From assembly GCA_002356435.2 (NCBI GenBank), contig AP018040.2, positions 1,054,001-1,118,000 of the forward strand: 64,000 nucleotides of DNA, in the 5' to 3' direction. The translations under genes and the position numbers were made by a program. Positions 8,244 through 16,544 of the stretch are shown here, in pieces. How positions within the stretch are numbered: position 1 is the first letter of the stretch; each line of letters begins with the position of its first letter. The notes under the pieces were generated by a model. It had not been told where the DNA came from. It did no database searches and saw only the letters and a list, made by a program, of their open reading frames with translations. Origin of the DNA: Petrimonas sp. IBARAKI (GTDB lineage: Bacteria; Bacteroidota; Bacteroidia; Bacteroidales; Dysgonomonadaceae).

Positions 8244-9029
8244 TCAGTTGAGGTTAAACCTGTACGTAATGGTCCCTTGCTGATTGTTGGCAGAGTTGAT
8301 AGCATTGAATTTAGTTCTGCGTGCCGCCCGCAGTGCTTCGTTACGCAGTGAAGTGTTCGGGGTATTTGTGCCGCGGCCAATTTCGGCATTTATAACGTTT
8401 CCGCGGGGATCTACCGTAATGTTGACAACGACCGTTCCGTAATCGTTTACCGAATAGTTGGGTTGAGCTAACCCGCCTGAACCCAAGCTTCGGCCTCCCA
8501 AATCGAAGGTCCCGATTCCACCTGTACCCGATGTGGCTCCCTGGGAAGCATTTCCCGTAGAAACTCCTTGGGTTCCGCTGCCTTCGGTTTCACCCCGGCT
8601 GCCGGAGTTTTCACCAAACAGTCCGCTCATTTGCTGATTTATTTCTCTGCGCCTGGCATCTTCTTCACGTTGTCTGCGTGCAGCCTCTTCCTGTAACCTA
8701 CGTTGTTCTGCTAATTGCGCCTTACGTCGCTCTGCTTCACGTTGTGCAGTAACGTCTATTGTTGGTTCTGTTTGTTGAGTGATCAGCGGCTCTTCGGGCG
8801 AGTATTCAGGGACGGATGGGCGTTGCGCGGGTGCAGGAGATATTTCATTCATGGGAGATTCCGTTGTGCCGGAAGCCTCTTCCACATTTCCAAACATAAC
8901 GGGGATACCCTCCAGCTCATCCGGGGGTATTACCAGTGTGAAGTAAGAGAACAAAAGTACAAGCAGAAGCAATACGGCAAAGAGGATTGTCCCTGCTATT
9001 CCTGCTGTTTTTTCTCTTGTGATTTGCAT
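8244..9029 (-). CDS. TonB/TolA-like energy transducer
   Basis: A 261-residue periplasm-spanning protein with a single N-terminal membrane helix (about 12-33), a proline-rich stretch (PAPAQRPSVPEYSPEEP), an Arg/Glu/Gln-rich helical segment (REAERRKAQLAEQRR onward) like that of TolA, a Gly/Ser linker, and a C-terminal TonB-type domain (VVVNITVDPRGNVINAEIGR, then ALRAARRTKFNAI) ending FNLN. It would carry proton-motive energy from the TolQ/ExbD motor to the outer membrane. The order tolQ, exbD, tonB with 12- and 25-bp gaps shows one operon. Whether it serves Tol-Pal envelope upkeep or TonB-dependent import cannot be decided; the charged helix leans towards a Tol-like role. Confidence 0.85.
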   Translation of the reverse strand: MQITREKTAGIAGTILFAVLLLLVLLFSYFTLVIPPDELEGIPVMFGNVEEASGTTESPMNEISPAPAQRPSVPEYSPEEPLITQQTEPTIDVTAQREAERRKAQLAEQRRLQEEAARRQREEDARRREINQQMSGLFGENSGSRGETEGSGTQGVSTGNASQGATSGTGGIGTFDLGGRSLGSGGLAQPNYSVNDYGTVVVNITVDPRGNVINAEIGRGTNTPNTSLRNEALRAARRTKFNAINSANNQQGTITYRFNLN

Positions 9030-9054
9030 CCTGTAAAAGTAATTGACCGGTTTT

Positions 9055-9462
9055 CTAGTTCGGTCTTGTCATCAGCACCATTTTAAATTGGTTCTGATTC
9101 GCAATATCCAGTATTTTTACTATTTCGCGGTAGGGCACTTCCTCATCGGCATAGAGTGCTACGAAGATATCCGGTTCAGCCGAGTAGACCGATTGCAAAA
9201 ACGGTGTAATTTGTTCAAAAGTTACCATCCGTTCGGTCTCGTTTGCATTGGCAACGTAATAGTTCAGGCTCTTGTCTATGGTAACCCGAGTAATGGGCTT
9301 TGCCTGTGCCTGTTGTTGTGATTTGGGAAGCAGCACCTTTATTGCATTTGGCACTACGATGGTGGATGTGATCATGAAGAAAATCAACAGAAGAAAGATC
9401 ACATCAGTCATGGAGGCCATGCTGAAATTTGCTTCTACATTAAATCGTTGTTTTAATGCCAT
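9055..9462 (-). CDS. exbD: ExbD/TolR family motor subunit
   Basis: A 135-residue ExbD/TolR protein: short cytoplasmic start (KQRFNVEANFSMASMTDVIF), one membrane helix (about 19-38) with the essential Asp in MTDVIFLLLIFFM, and a small periplasmic domain ending in MRPN. Together with TolQ it forms the ion-driven motor that energises the neighbouring TonB/TolA-like protein. It starts 12 bp after tolQ. Confidence 0.92.
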   Translation of the reverse strand: MALKQRFNVEANFSMASMTDVIFLLLIFFMITSTIVVPNAIKVLLPKSQQQAQAKPITRVTIDKSLNYYVANANETERMVTFEQITPFLQSVYSAEPDIFVALYADEEVPYREIVKILDIANQNQFKMVLMTRPN

Positions 9463-9474
9463 TTTCCTTTTGTT

Positions 9475-10179
9475 TTATGCCACCGGTTCATTCAAAATAT
9501 CCATAAATTCCATGATTCGCATCTCCAGTTTGTTTACGATACCTTTTATTCTCGTTGTAAGGTAGTTGTAGGCAAATAATGCGATAATCCCCACGATAAG
9601 GCCGGCAACGGTTGTAACCAACGCTTCATAGATTCCTGTTGATAAAATATTGACATCCACATTCGCTCCTGCACTAGCCATGCTCATAAAGGCCTTCACC
9701 ATCCCTGTAACCGTTCCAAGAAATCCGATCATAGGAGCTCCCGATGCGGTGGTCGCAAGAAGCGGCAATCCTTTTTCCAGTTTGGAGATTTCTATGTTTC
9801 CCTGATTCTCAATTGCTGACATAACATCTGCCGTAGGTCTGCCCAACCGCGAGATTCCTTTCTCAACCATTCTTGCTGAGGGTGTGTTGGTATTACGACA
9901 AAGAGTCATCGCTGTTTCTATTTTTCCATCCAGGATATAATCCTTTATGCGGTTCATGAAAGAATTGTCTTCCTGCCCGGCTTTATTTATTACTAATGTT
10001 CTCTCAATCAGTACGTATACGGAAAGTAGTAAAAGTACCAACAATACGATCATCAACCAACCGCCTTTAAATGCCAGGTCTAAGGCGTTCATAGTTGTTT
10101 GAGGTTCAACGGCAGTTGTAATCTGCTGTATTTGTTGCAATGTATCTTGAACAGGAGCAATTTGTAACAAGTTCATCAA
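9475..10179 (-). CDS. tolQ: MotA/TolQ/ExbB proton channel family protein
   Basis: A 234-residue TolQ/ExbB-type protein with three membrane helices (about 38-60, 140-165 and 180-205) and the conserved channel block PMIGFLGTVTGMVKAFMSMA, in which the Thr residues line the ion path in the family. It has an unusually long N-terminal lead of about 35 residues (QDTLQQIQQITTAVEPQTTM) before helix 1. It is the first gene of the tolQ-exbD-tonB set and lies 41 bp after pdxJ. A weak -7-like TATCTTTA lies in that gap, so both read-through from pdxJ and a local start are possible. Confidence 0.9.
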   Translation of the reverse strand: MMNLLQIAPVQDTLQQIQQITTAVEPQTTMNALDLAFKGGWLMIVLLVLLLLSVYVLIERTLVINKAGQEDNSFMNRIKDYILDGKIETAMTLCRNTNTPSARMVEKGISRLGRPTADVMSAIENQGNIEISKLEKGLPLLATTASGAPMIGFLGTVTGMVKAFMSMASAGANVDVNILSTGIYEALVTTVAGLIVGIIALFAYNYLTTRIKGIVNKLEMRIMEFMDILNEPVA

Positions 10180-10220
10180 ATCGGATATTTTAAAAGGTGT
10201 TTGTAAAGATAAATAATATT

Positions 10221-10958
10221 CTAGGCATTAGTACTGTTGACAGGAGTATTTAAACAATTTTTATAAGCTTTAATTGTTTTTTCCAAACCCATATAAAGTG
10301 CGTCGCTAATGAGCGAATGCCCAATGGATACTTCTTTTAGCCAGGGAATGTTTACGTAAAGGTAATTCAGATTGTCCAAATTCAAATCATGTCCCGCATT
10401 TACTCCCAAACCCAGGTTTTTAGCCATTGTTGCCGCTTCTACGTAAGGGGCCACTGCTTTTTCCTTATTGGTTTTGAATTCTTCGGCATAGGGTCCGGTA
10501 TAAAGCTCAATTCTGTCAGTACCAATTTTCGATGCCATTTTTATCATTTCCAGATTTGTGTCTACAAAAATGGAAGTACGCACACCCATCGATTGGAATT
10601 CATTTACTACCTCGGTTAGAAAATCCCTGTGTTCCAACGTATTCCATCCGCAATCCGATGTAAGGACATCGTGTGCGTCAGGAACGAGTGTTACTTGCGT
10701 AGGACGTATTTTTTTTATCAGCGAAATAAACTCAGGGGAAGGATTCCCTTCAATGTTAAATTCGGTAGTTATCCTGGGTTGCAGGTCAATTACATCCGTA
10801 TAGCGGATATGGCGCTCATCGGGTCTGGGGTGGACGGTAATTCCTTCTGCTCCAAACAGTTGACAGTCAACGGCTACTTGAATTACGTCTGGAATATTCC
10901 CTCCTCTTGAATTTCGGATGGTAGCCACTTTATTGATATTTACACTTAATTTTGTCAT
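10221..10958 (-). CDS. pdxJ: Pyridoxine 5'-phosphate synthase
   Basis: PdxJ condenses 1-deoxyxylulose 5-phosphate with 3-amino-2-oxopropyl phosphate to pyridoxine 5'-phosphate. The 245-residue TIM barrel has the usual start ([17 protein letters not shown], with the substrate-binding Asn), [10 protein letters not shown], the ELYTGPYAE strand, the AGHDLN motif and the end [17 protein letters not shown]. Length and motifs match the family. It heads the minus-strand tolQ-exbD-tonB cluster and is divergent from the regulatory-domain gene and nadK. Confidence 0.96.
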   Translation of the reverse strand: MTKLSVNINKVATIRNSRGGNIPDVIQVAVDCQLFGAEGITVHPRPDERHIRYTDVIDLQPRITTEFNIEGNPSPEFISLIKKIRPTQVTLVPDAHDVLTSDCGWNTLEHRDFLTEVVNEFQSMGVRTSIFVDTNLEMIKMASKIGTDRIELYTGPYAEEFKTNKEKAVAPYVEAATMAKNLGLGVNAGHDLNLDNLNYLYVNIPWLKEVSIGHSLISDALYMGLEKTIKAYKNCLNTPVNSTNA

Positions 10959-11115
10959 TTAAATCAACTTACCCTCTTTGATTGTTGTGTTTGAAATTCA
11001 TTTCTCTGATGAGAATTGATAAAAAACAACCTAACGCGATTTTTTACCTAAAAAATTCCCATCTTTGTAAAACATTACAAAATTAATACGAAATAACGGT
11101 TTTGCCTAGTAACAG

Positions 11116-11487
11116 ATGAAAGATTTTATCAGACATCAGATAGAAAAACAGTCCGTATCGTTTACTGTTGAGAATTTTCTCGGTCTTTCCGATACGGAAA
11201 ACTCACTGGTTATAATAGAGATTTCGTTGGTAGACTATACACTCACCGAGATTGCCCGTATTGTTGAAAGCAACAATGCCCGCATCATGAATGTTTTTAT
11301 TCTCCCGGTAGCTGACGGCAATACGTTAATTATTTCCATCAAGTTGAACCTGTTGGATATTTCTCCGGTTTTGATGAGTTTGGAAAGATTCAATTACAAA
11401 GTTTTGCACTATGAGATGAAAGAGGGCGTTGTTACCGAAACTCATAAAGAGAGGTTGGATGAGTTGTTGTATTATCTAAACATGTGA
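11116..11487 (+). CDS. Small regulatory (ACT-like) domain protein, apparently lacking CBS domains
   Basis: A 123-residue protein upstream of nadK. Residues about 28-110 have an ACT-like pattern: a hydrophobic strand VIIEISLVDYTLTEIARIVE, then NNARIMNVFIL, then NTLIISIKLN. From general knowledge, the same slot before nadK in Bacteroidales usually encodes a protein of about 220 residues with a tandem CBS pair followed by this kind of domain. Here the N-terminus MKDFIRHQIEK resembles the start of such a protein and runs straight into the C-terminal domain, so the CBS pair seems to have been lost. It is intact and in frame. No ligand can be assigned. Confidence 0.65.
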   Translation: MKDFIRHQIEKQSVSFTVENFLGLSDTENSLVIIEISLVDYTLTEIARIVESNNARIMNVFILPVADGNTLIISIKLNLLDISPVLMSLERFNYKVLHYEMKEGVVTETHKERLDELLYYLNM

Positions 11488-11569
11488 GTGGCTTCGTCTC
11501 TTCCTCCTTTTGGTCCAAGGCCTAACTCTCTGATGTCTGTAAACCCATAAGTTTGACAATCTGAAAAAA

Positions 11570-12439
11570 ATGAAAATTGCACTGTTTGGGAGCACTTTTC
11601 CCGAGTATACCCCCCAAGCCGAATCTCAAATGATTAAAGTTTGTGAGGCGGTGAAGCAATATCCGGTTGAGCTCTATTTGTCTGATACCTTATTCTACTC
11701 GGTATCGCGATTTACACAAGATACCCTCCGTCCGTTGTGTTTACTTTTCGATGAACTACCCCCTGTAGATCTCGCGTTAAGCGTAGGTGGAGACGGTACT
11801 TTCCTGCGAACGGCAGCTGTTGTAGGTAACTCAGACATTCCTGTTTTAGGTATAAACACCGGAAGGTTAGGTTTTCTTGCTGATGTTAACTTTAGTGATT
11901 TAAAAGAAACGCTTCATGAGATTTTTACCGGTGAATATGAGATTGAAGAACGATCTCTGCTTGAAATAGCTGTGGCTGAACCGAATCGTGCCTTGAACGA
12001 AGTGGCAATACTAAAACAAGACACAGCGTCGATGCTCACTATTCATACATATATAAACAACGATTTTCTCACGTCTTATCAGGCTGATGGCCTAGTTGTT
12101 GCTACACCAACAGGTTCAACAGCCTATTCACTCAGCGTTGGTGGGCCAATACTTGTTCCAAGCTCTCCAAGTTTTGTCTTGTCGCCTATTGCTCCCCACA
12201 ATTTGACATCAAGGCCGTTAATCGTACAGGACGATGCAAAGATCAAACTAAGAATAGAAAGCCGAAGCAACAGTTTTCTGGTTTCCCTGGACGGTCAGTC
12301 ACAAGTTTGTCATGTGAGAACCGAAATTGAAGTGAAAAAAGCAGACTATATGCTCAAGGTGGTAAAGCGCAAAGGGCATACTTTTTACGAAACGCTACGC
12401 GATAAACTGATGTGGGGCGTGGACGTAAGGAGAAAATAA
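11570..12439 (+). CDS. nadK: NAD kinase
   Basis: A 289-residue ATP-dependent NAD kinase making NADP+. Diagnostic motifs are present in order: SVGGDGTFLRTAAVV (GGDGT), GINTGRLGFLADV, LNEVAILK (NE motif contacting NAD) and TPTGSTAYSLSVGGPIL. Size is typical. It follows the ACT-like gene by 82 bp on the same strand and converges on the oadG-like peptide gene. Confidence 0.97.
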   Translation: MKIALFGSTFPEYTPQAESQMIKVCEAVKQYPVELYLSDTLFYSVSRFTQDTLRPLCLLFDELPPVDLALSVGGDGTFLRTAAVVGNSDIPVLGINTGRLGFLADVNFSDLKETLHEIFTGEYEIEERSLLEIAVAEPNRALNEVAILKQDTASMLTIHTYINNDFLTSYQADGLVVATPTGSTAYSLSVGGPILVPSSPSFVLSPIAPHNLTSRPLIVQDDAKIKLRIESRSNSFLVSLDGQSQVCHVRTEIEVKKADYMLKVVKRKGHTFYETLRDKLMWGVDVRRK

Positions 12440-12460
12440 CGATGAAGCGATGCGATTGGC

Positions 12461-12601
12461 TTACTCCTCCGGTTTTACCTCTTCAAAGGGCAAGAGTTTA
12501 TCCAGCCCAATGATCAGCAGATAAAAGATAGCCATAAAAACAAAAATCCCCGTTATGCCTATTCCGGCAATCAATAAAGTAGTTTCTATTGTAGATGTCA
12601 T
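12461..12601 (-). CDS. Minimal OadG-like gamma subunit (46 residues)
   Basis: A short gene below the usual size cut-off: ATG at 12601, stop at 12461. The 46-residue product has one membrane helix (about residues 8-32, LLIAGIGITGIFVFMAIFYL) followed by a short acidic tail ending EEVKPEE. This is the shape of the small gamma subunit (OadG/MmdD type) that stabilises sodium-pumping decarboxylases. It lies 67 bp after the second beta subunit gene on the same strand, which supports the role. The main operon has a different, much larger OadG-type protein, so this would be a second gamma. No metal-binding C-terminal tail is present. Confidence 0.72.
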   Translation of the reverse strand: MTSTIETTLLIAGIGITGIFVFMAIFYLLIIGLDKLLPFEEVKPEE

Positions 12602-12668
12602 AATGTTTTATGTTTAGTTTTTGATATTGGGTGCTGAGTGCTACAGGAGAATCATTTTACACCCTGAT

Positions 12669-13826
12669 TCACGCAAACAGCGGGACCAGCGTTAAAATAA
12701 TACCTCCGGCAACAACCGATCCGATTTGTCCGCCCACATTGGCGCTGATAGCCGGCATGAGCAGGTAATTATACGGATCTTCTTTCTGTCCCATTTGGTG
12801 GATAACGCGTGCCGACATTGGGAACGCAGAAATACCACAGGCGCCTATCATGGGATTGATTTTGTTACCCTCCTTACGGAAAAGATTGAGGAATTTTGCA
12901 AAAATTACTCCGCCGAACGTGTCGAAGACAAAGGCAAATAATCCCAGTGCAATGATTAGTAATGTGTCAACGCGGACGAAGCGGTCGGAAGTCATGGTGC
13001 TGGCAATAGTGATTCCCAACAATATGGTGACTAAACTGGCCAATTCGTTTTGAGCAGAGAGCGACAATTTATTTAATACTCCGCACTCCCGGATCAGGTT
13101 GCCAAACATCAGAAAACCGATCAACGCCAATGATGATGGAGCTATAATACCGGCAACAATCGTAACAACTATAGGAAAAGCAATCAGCGCTTTTTTCGAG
13201 ATCCTCTTATTGGCGTGTCCGGTCCCCGACATTCTTATCAAGCGTTCTTTTTTTGATGTCAGCAATCGGATGACCGGCGGTTGAATAATAGGAACCAGCG
13301 CCATGTAAGAATAGGCAGCAACAGAAATAGGTCCCAATAAGTTGGGAGCAAACCTGGAGGCAACTACGATGGAGGTTGGACCGTCAGCCGCACCGATAAT
13401 ACCGATAGAGGCGGCTTCTCTCAAGTCATAACCGAGAAAAGAAGCCAGGACCATGGTCATGAAAATACCAAACTGTGCTGCCGCTCCGAACAAAAGTAAC
13501 GAGGGGCTCCTGAACAGCGGTGAGAAATCGATCATGGCTCCGATAGCGATGAAAATCAGCAAGGGAAATATCTCCGTTGCTATCCCTGCCTGAAAGAAAA
13601 CGTTAAGAACACCCTCTACCGCTTCTCCCGTTGCGGGATCAATCTGTGTGATGGCCGACGATAGTGGAATATTCACCAAAATTGCCCCGAACCCCATAGG
13701 TAGGAGTAGTGTGGGTTCATAATTCTTGGCAATAGCCAAATAGATGAGAATCAGCCCGATGGTTATCATAACCAGGTCTTGCCATGTCATTCCTGCAACA
13801 GCAGGCATCAGTTGTTCAAATCCCAT
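12669..13826 (-). CDS. Second sodium-pumping decarboxylase beta subunit (OadB family)
   Basis: A 385-residue, multi-helix membrane protein of the OadB/MmdB/GcdB family, which couples decarboxylation of carboxybiotin to sodium export. The key region IGAADGPTSIVVASRFAPNL retains the catalytic Asp, and the C-terminal ISANVGGQIGSVVAGG retains the Asn and Ser used in sodium/proton binding in characterised homologues. It equals the first beta subunit in length but is clearly diverged from it (for instance LLTSKKERLIRM versus LLTTKKERVIRM, with different termini). It has its own TACTTTTG promoter, follows a hairpin, and is paired with the 46-residue gamma-like gene. Its alpha partner is unknown. Confidence 0.88.
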   Translation of the reverse strand: MGFEQLMPAVAGMTWQDLVMITIGLILIYLAIAKNYEPTLLLPMGFGAILVNIPLSSAITQIDPATGEAVEGVLNVFFQAGIATEIFPLLIFIAIGAMIDFSPLFRSPSLLLFGAAAQFGIFMTMVLASFLGYDLREAASIGIIGAADGPTSIVVASRFAPNLLGPISVAAYSYMALVPIIQPPVIRLLTSKKERLIRMSGTGHANKRISKKALIAFPIVVTIVAGIIAPSSLALIGFLMFGNLIRECGVLNKLSLSAQNELASLVTILLGITIASTMTSDRFVRVDTLLIIALGLFAFVFDTFGGVIFAKFLNLFRKEGNKINPMIGACGISAFPMSARVIHQMGQKEDPYNYLLMPAISANVGGQIGSVVAGGIILTLVPLFA

Positions 13827-13875
13827 AGTTTTCCGTTTTTTAGCGTATATTCATGTTGGTTGAAATATACCGGTG

Positions 13876-13883
13876 CAAAAGTA
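13876..13883 (-). promoter_or_regulatory. Promoter -7 element of the second beta/gamma pair
   Basis: TACTTTTG followed by CACC on the minus strand, 50 bp before the second beta subunit start. It fits TAnnTTTG and makes the second beta/gamma pair an independent unit. Confidence 0.55.
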
Positions 13884-13917
13884 AGGTATATTTTTCAGTA
13901 TTTATAAATTTTGAAAC

Positions 13918-13945
13918 AAGGGCATTGCCTTACGGCAACACCCTT
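13918..13945 (-). terminator. Hairpin after the first beta subunit gene
   Basis: AAGGG and TTGCC pair with GGCAA and CCCTT around a short loop, with a small internal bulge, 31-58 bp after the first beta subunit stop. The following T run on the minus strand is weak (TTGTTTC), so termination may be partial. Confidence 0.45.
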
Positions 13946-13975
13946 TATCAGACTGTCAGGGTTTAATGCCTGATA

Positions 13976-15133
13976 TTAATACAAGAAGCCAAGCATAATA
14001 CCGGCAGCAACAGCTGAACCGATAACTCCGGCAACGTTGGGACCCATGGCATGCATGAGCAGGTAATTCGTGTTGTCGTATTCCAGACCCACAATCTGTG
14101 AGATACGTGCCGAGTCCGGAACGGCAGATACTCCTGAGTTACCGATAAGCGGATTGATCTTGTTGTCTTTTTTCAGGAATAAATTGAAAAATTTAACAAA
14201 AAGAATCCCCGCACAGGTGGCTACCACAAAAGAGAAAGCACCAATAACAAAAATCTTTACAGATTCGGGACGTAGGAAAGTAGTGGCTTGCGTGGATGCC
14301 CCCACCGTTAATCCCAACAAGATGGTGATAGTGTCGATCAGCGGACCCCGGGCCGTTTCAGCCAAACGACGTGTTACTCCCGATTCTTTCAGCAGGTTGC
14401 CGAAAAAGAGCATACCCAATAAGGGAAGTCCGGAAGGCACCAGGAAAGTGGTCAGCAACAGGCCGACTATGGGGAACAATATTTTTTCGGTTTGCGACAC
14501 CACACGGGGTGTTTTCATCCTGATAACCCTTTCTTTTTTGGTGGTAAGCAATTTCATAAAAGGGGGTTGAATCACCGGAACCAACGCCATATAGGAATAT
14601 GCCGATATGGCTACTGCGCCCAGGAGTTGTGGAGCCAGTTTCGATGTAAGGAAGATAGCCGTTGGACCGTCTGCCCCGCCGATAATACCGATGGAGCCTG
14701 CTTCGTTGGGTGCAAATCCCCACATTAGCGCTGCAATGTAAGCCCCGAAAATCCCGAACTGACAGGCTGCACCTATGAGGAAAAGTTTTGGATTTGCGAT
14801 CAGTGACGAGAAGTCGGTCATAGCCCCAATCCCCATAAAGATAAGCGGAGGATACCAGCCTTGTACAACGCCTTGATACAGAATATTAAGTACAGAACCC
14901 TCTTCGTAGATCCCTACTTGCAAGCCGGCTGCCTCATTGAACGGGATGTTCCCGATAAGAATACCAAAACCGATAGGTATTAACAGCAACGGTTCGTATT
15001 CTTTTGCAATAGCCAGGTAAATAAAGATTAAGCCAACCAGAATCATGATGATGTGCCCGGAACTGGCATTGGCCATTCCGGTATAGTCCCAAAATGTTTT
15101 CAGGTTGTCACCCAAAGTCAAAAGTGTATTCAT
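13976..15133 (-). CDS. Sodium-pumping methylmalonyl-CoA decarboxylase beta subunit (OadB/MmdB family)
   Basis: A 385-residue integral membrane carboxybiotin decarboxylase with about ten membrane segments. It carries GIIGGADGPTAIFLTSKLAP (catalytic Asp), the central YSYMALVPVIQPP loop and the C-terminal GPNVAGVIGSAVAAG. It removes CO2 from biotin on the carrier protein and exports sodium. It follows the biotin carrier gene by 10 bp and is the last gene of the epimerase-carboxyltransferase-OadG-carrier-beta series, so this copy is the cognate beta subunit. Confidence 0.93.
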   Translation of the reverse strand: MNTLLTLGDNLKTFWDYTGMANASSGHIIMILVGLIFIYLAIAKEYEPLLLIPIGFGILIGNIPFNEAAGLQVGIYEEGSVLNILYQGVVQGWYPPLIFMGIGAMTDFSSLIANPKLFLIGAACQFGIFGAYIAALMWGFAPNEAGSIGIIGGADGPTAIFLTSKLAPQLLGAVAISAYSYMALVPVIQPPFMKLLTTKKERVIRMKTPRVVSQTEKILFPIVGLLLTTFLVPSGLPLLGMLFFGNLLKESGVTRRLAETARGPLIDTITILLGLTVGASTQATTFLRPESVKIFVIGAFSFVVATCAGILFVKFFNLFLKKDNKINPLIGNSGVSAVPDSARISQIVGLEYDNTNYLLMHAMGPNVAGVIGSAVAAGIMLGFLY

Positions 15134-15143
15134 TTTCTCTTTT

Positions 15144-15581
15144 TTATTCTATGGTTACTAATTCGGCTCCTTCAAGTACAGAGTCTCCTTTGTTAACCAA
15201 GATCCCTGTTATCTTTCCGTTGGCGTTTGACAAGATGTTGTTTTCCATTTTCATGGCTTCCAGAATCATGATGGTTTGTCCTTTCTTTACCGTATCCCCT
15301 ACCTGGCAGCGAATATCGAGAATAATTCCCGGAAGCGGAGACTGTATGGTGTTTTTTCCAGTTGCTTCTTTAGGCCTTGTAACAAGCGGAGTAGAGGTCG
15401 TTTGTGGAGTAGGCGTAGTAATGGCTTGTTTTTTAATTTTTGAGAGCGGTTTACTTTCCTTTTTTTCCAATTCTACTTTATACGGAGTTCCGTTCACTTC
15501 AAGTTCAACGACAGAACTATCGGTACTGTTAATAATCACACGGTAGGGAGCGCCGTTAATTTTATAATTAAATTCTTTCAT
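15144..15581 (-). CDS. Biotin carboxyl carrier protein of the decarboxylase
   Basis: A 145-residue biotin carrier. The C-terminal biotinyl domain (about 78-145) contains LEAMKMENNI, with Lys111 the biotin attachment site. The N-terminal 40 residues form a small beta-rich segment (FNYKINGAPYRVIINSTD), joined by a Thr/Pro-rich linker. The open frame continues to 15722, but that part overlaps the previous gene and lacks similarity; the ATG at 15581 gives the standard MKEFNYKING start. Carboxyl groups pass from methylmalonyl-CoA via the carboxyltransferase to this biotin and then to the beta subunit. Confidence 0.93.
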   Translation of the reverse strand: MKEFNYKINGAPYRVIINSTDSSVVELEVNGTPYKVELEKKESKPLSKIKKQAITTPTPQTTSTPLVTRPKEATGKNTIQSPLPGIILDIRCQVGDTVKKGQTIMILEAMKMENNILSNANGKITGILVNKGDSVLEGAELVTIE

Positions 15582-15624
15582 AAGGAATATTTCTTTCTGT
15601 GTAATGTGTAAATGGATTAATGAA

Positions 15625-16533
15625 TTATCTGCGGGGATCCTGACGCAAGGTGTATAATTTGGAACTCCAGGGAGAGTATTTGCGTCGGACTTCGCTGATG
15701 GTAAGGATGGTACTTTCAACATCGTGAACGTCCTGATTCAGCTCATGAATTGCAGCGGATATTGCGGCCAGTACTTCTCCAGTAAGCAAACTCTCGCCCC
15801 GCACTGCCGATAGTGTCCCCGCACTAGCAACACGTTTATGCGAAATGTTTTTCGCTGTGTTTCCAATTGCCTTGAAGATAAGATACAGCAAGATCAGTCC
15901 CAGGAAAACCACCAACATCGAGGTAATGGTTATGGTTACCCCAATAGGATCGTTCTCCTGTAGTGAAACCACTTTTGGATTTTCTTCCAGAACAGCATTG
16001 TTGCTGCTTGGGGTTATTCGTTCAAGCTGAGTGGCCAGAGGTGTATTGCTGTTTTTATCGAACTTGATGCCGTCGTCAGGATAACCATAAGTCTTGTCAG
16101 CGGGCAATCCAGCAGGAATTATTATTTCATCCAGTAATGTTTTTCCGTCATTTTCATACAATGCGATATAATTGTCTTTACTCGGATCAAGCTTGAAATT
16201 CACGTGGAAGGTTCCGTTAAATGGCTCGTTGTCTGCCCAGAACAGTGCATGCTGTCGGGGTGGAATTTTTGTGAGAACATCACCCCGCGGAATTGGATAT
16301 TTTTTCGGATTGTTGGGATCATCGGTAAGATATCTTCCACCCAGATCCTGCGTTTTATACGTGTTGTTGAATATCTCGATCCATCCGTTTCGTTGACCGA
16401 AGTCGTCCATGTACCCTGTTTGGTTATCCACCATAACTTCATTGATCACCCAACGCGGATTTTCATCTTTTATGGTACAACTCACAAGAAGTATCAATGC
16501 AGACAAAAACAACAGTTGTTTTAAATTATTCAT
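15625..16533 (-). CDS. Lamin-tail-domain lipoprotein fused to an OadG-type gamma subunit
   Basis: A 302-residue protein within the decarboxylase operon. A lipoprotein signal ends at Cys19 (LILLVSC). Residues about 25-170 form a lamin-tail-like (LTD) domain, with the typical NEVMVDN and GWIEIFNNT strands. One membrane helix at about 199-221 (ITITSMLVVFLGLILLYLIF) is followed by a 75-residue cytoplasmic tail, resembling OadG. The helix would act as the gamma subunit tethering carboxyltransferase to the beta subunit, while the LTD would be periplasmic. Position between mmdA (11 bp) and the biotin carrier supports this. The role of the LTD part is unknown. The lipidated Cys and the second helix imply two anchors in the inner membrane. 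Confidence 0.75.
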   Translation of the reverse strand: MNNLKQLLFLSALILLVSCTIKDENPRWVINEVMVDNQTGYMDDFGQRNGWIEIFNNTYKTQDLGGRYLTDDPNNPKKYPIPRGDVLTKIPPRQHALFWADNEPFNGTFHVNFKLDPSKDNYIALYENDGKTLLDEIIIPAGLPADKTYGYPDDGIKFDKNSNTPLATQLERITPSSNNAVLEENPKVVSLQENDPIGVTITITSMLVVFLGLILLYLIFKAIGNTAKNISHKRVASAGTLSAVRGESLLTGEVLAAISAAIHELNQDVHDVESTILTISEVRRKYSPWSSKLYTLRQDPRR

Positions 16534-16544
16534 ACTTATGTAAA

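Noticed and set aside
12440-12460. Terminator between nadK and the oadG-like gene
   Set aside because: Only 21 bp separate the convergent stops and no inverted repeat is present.
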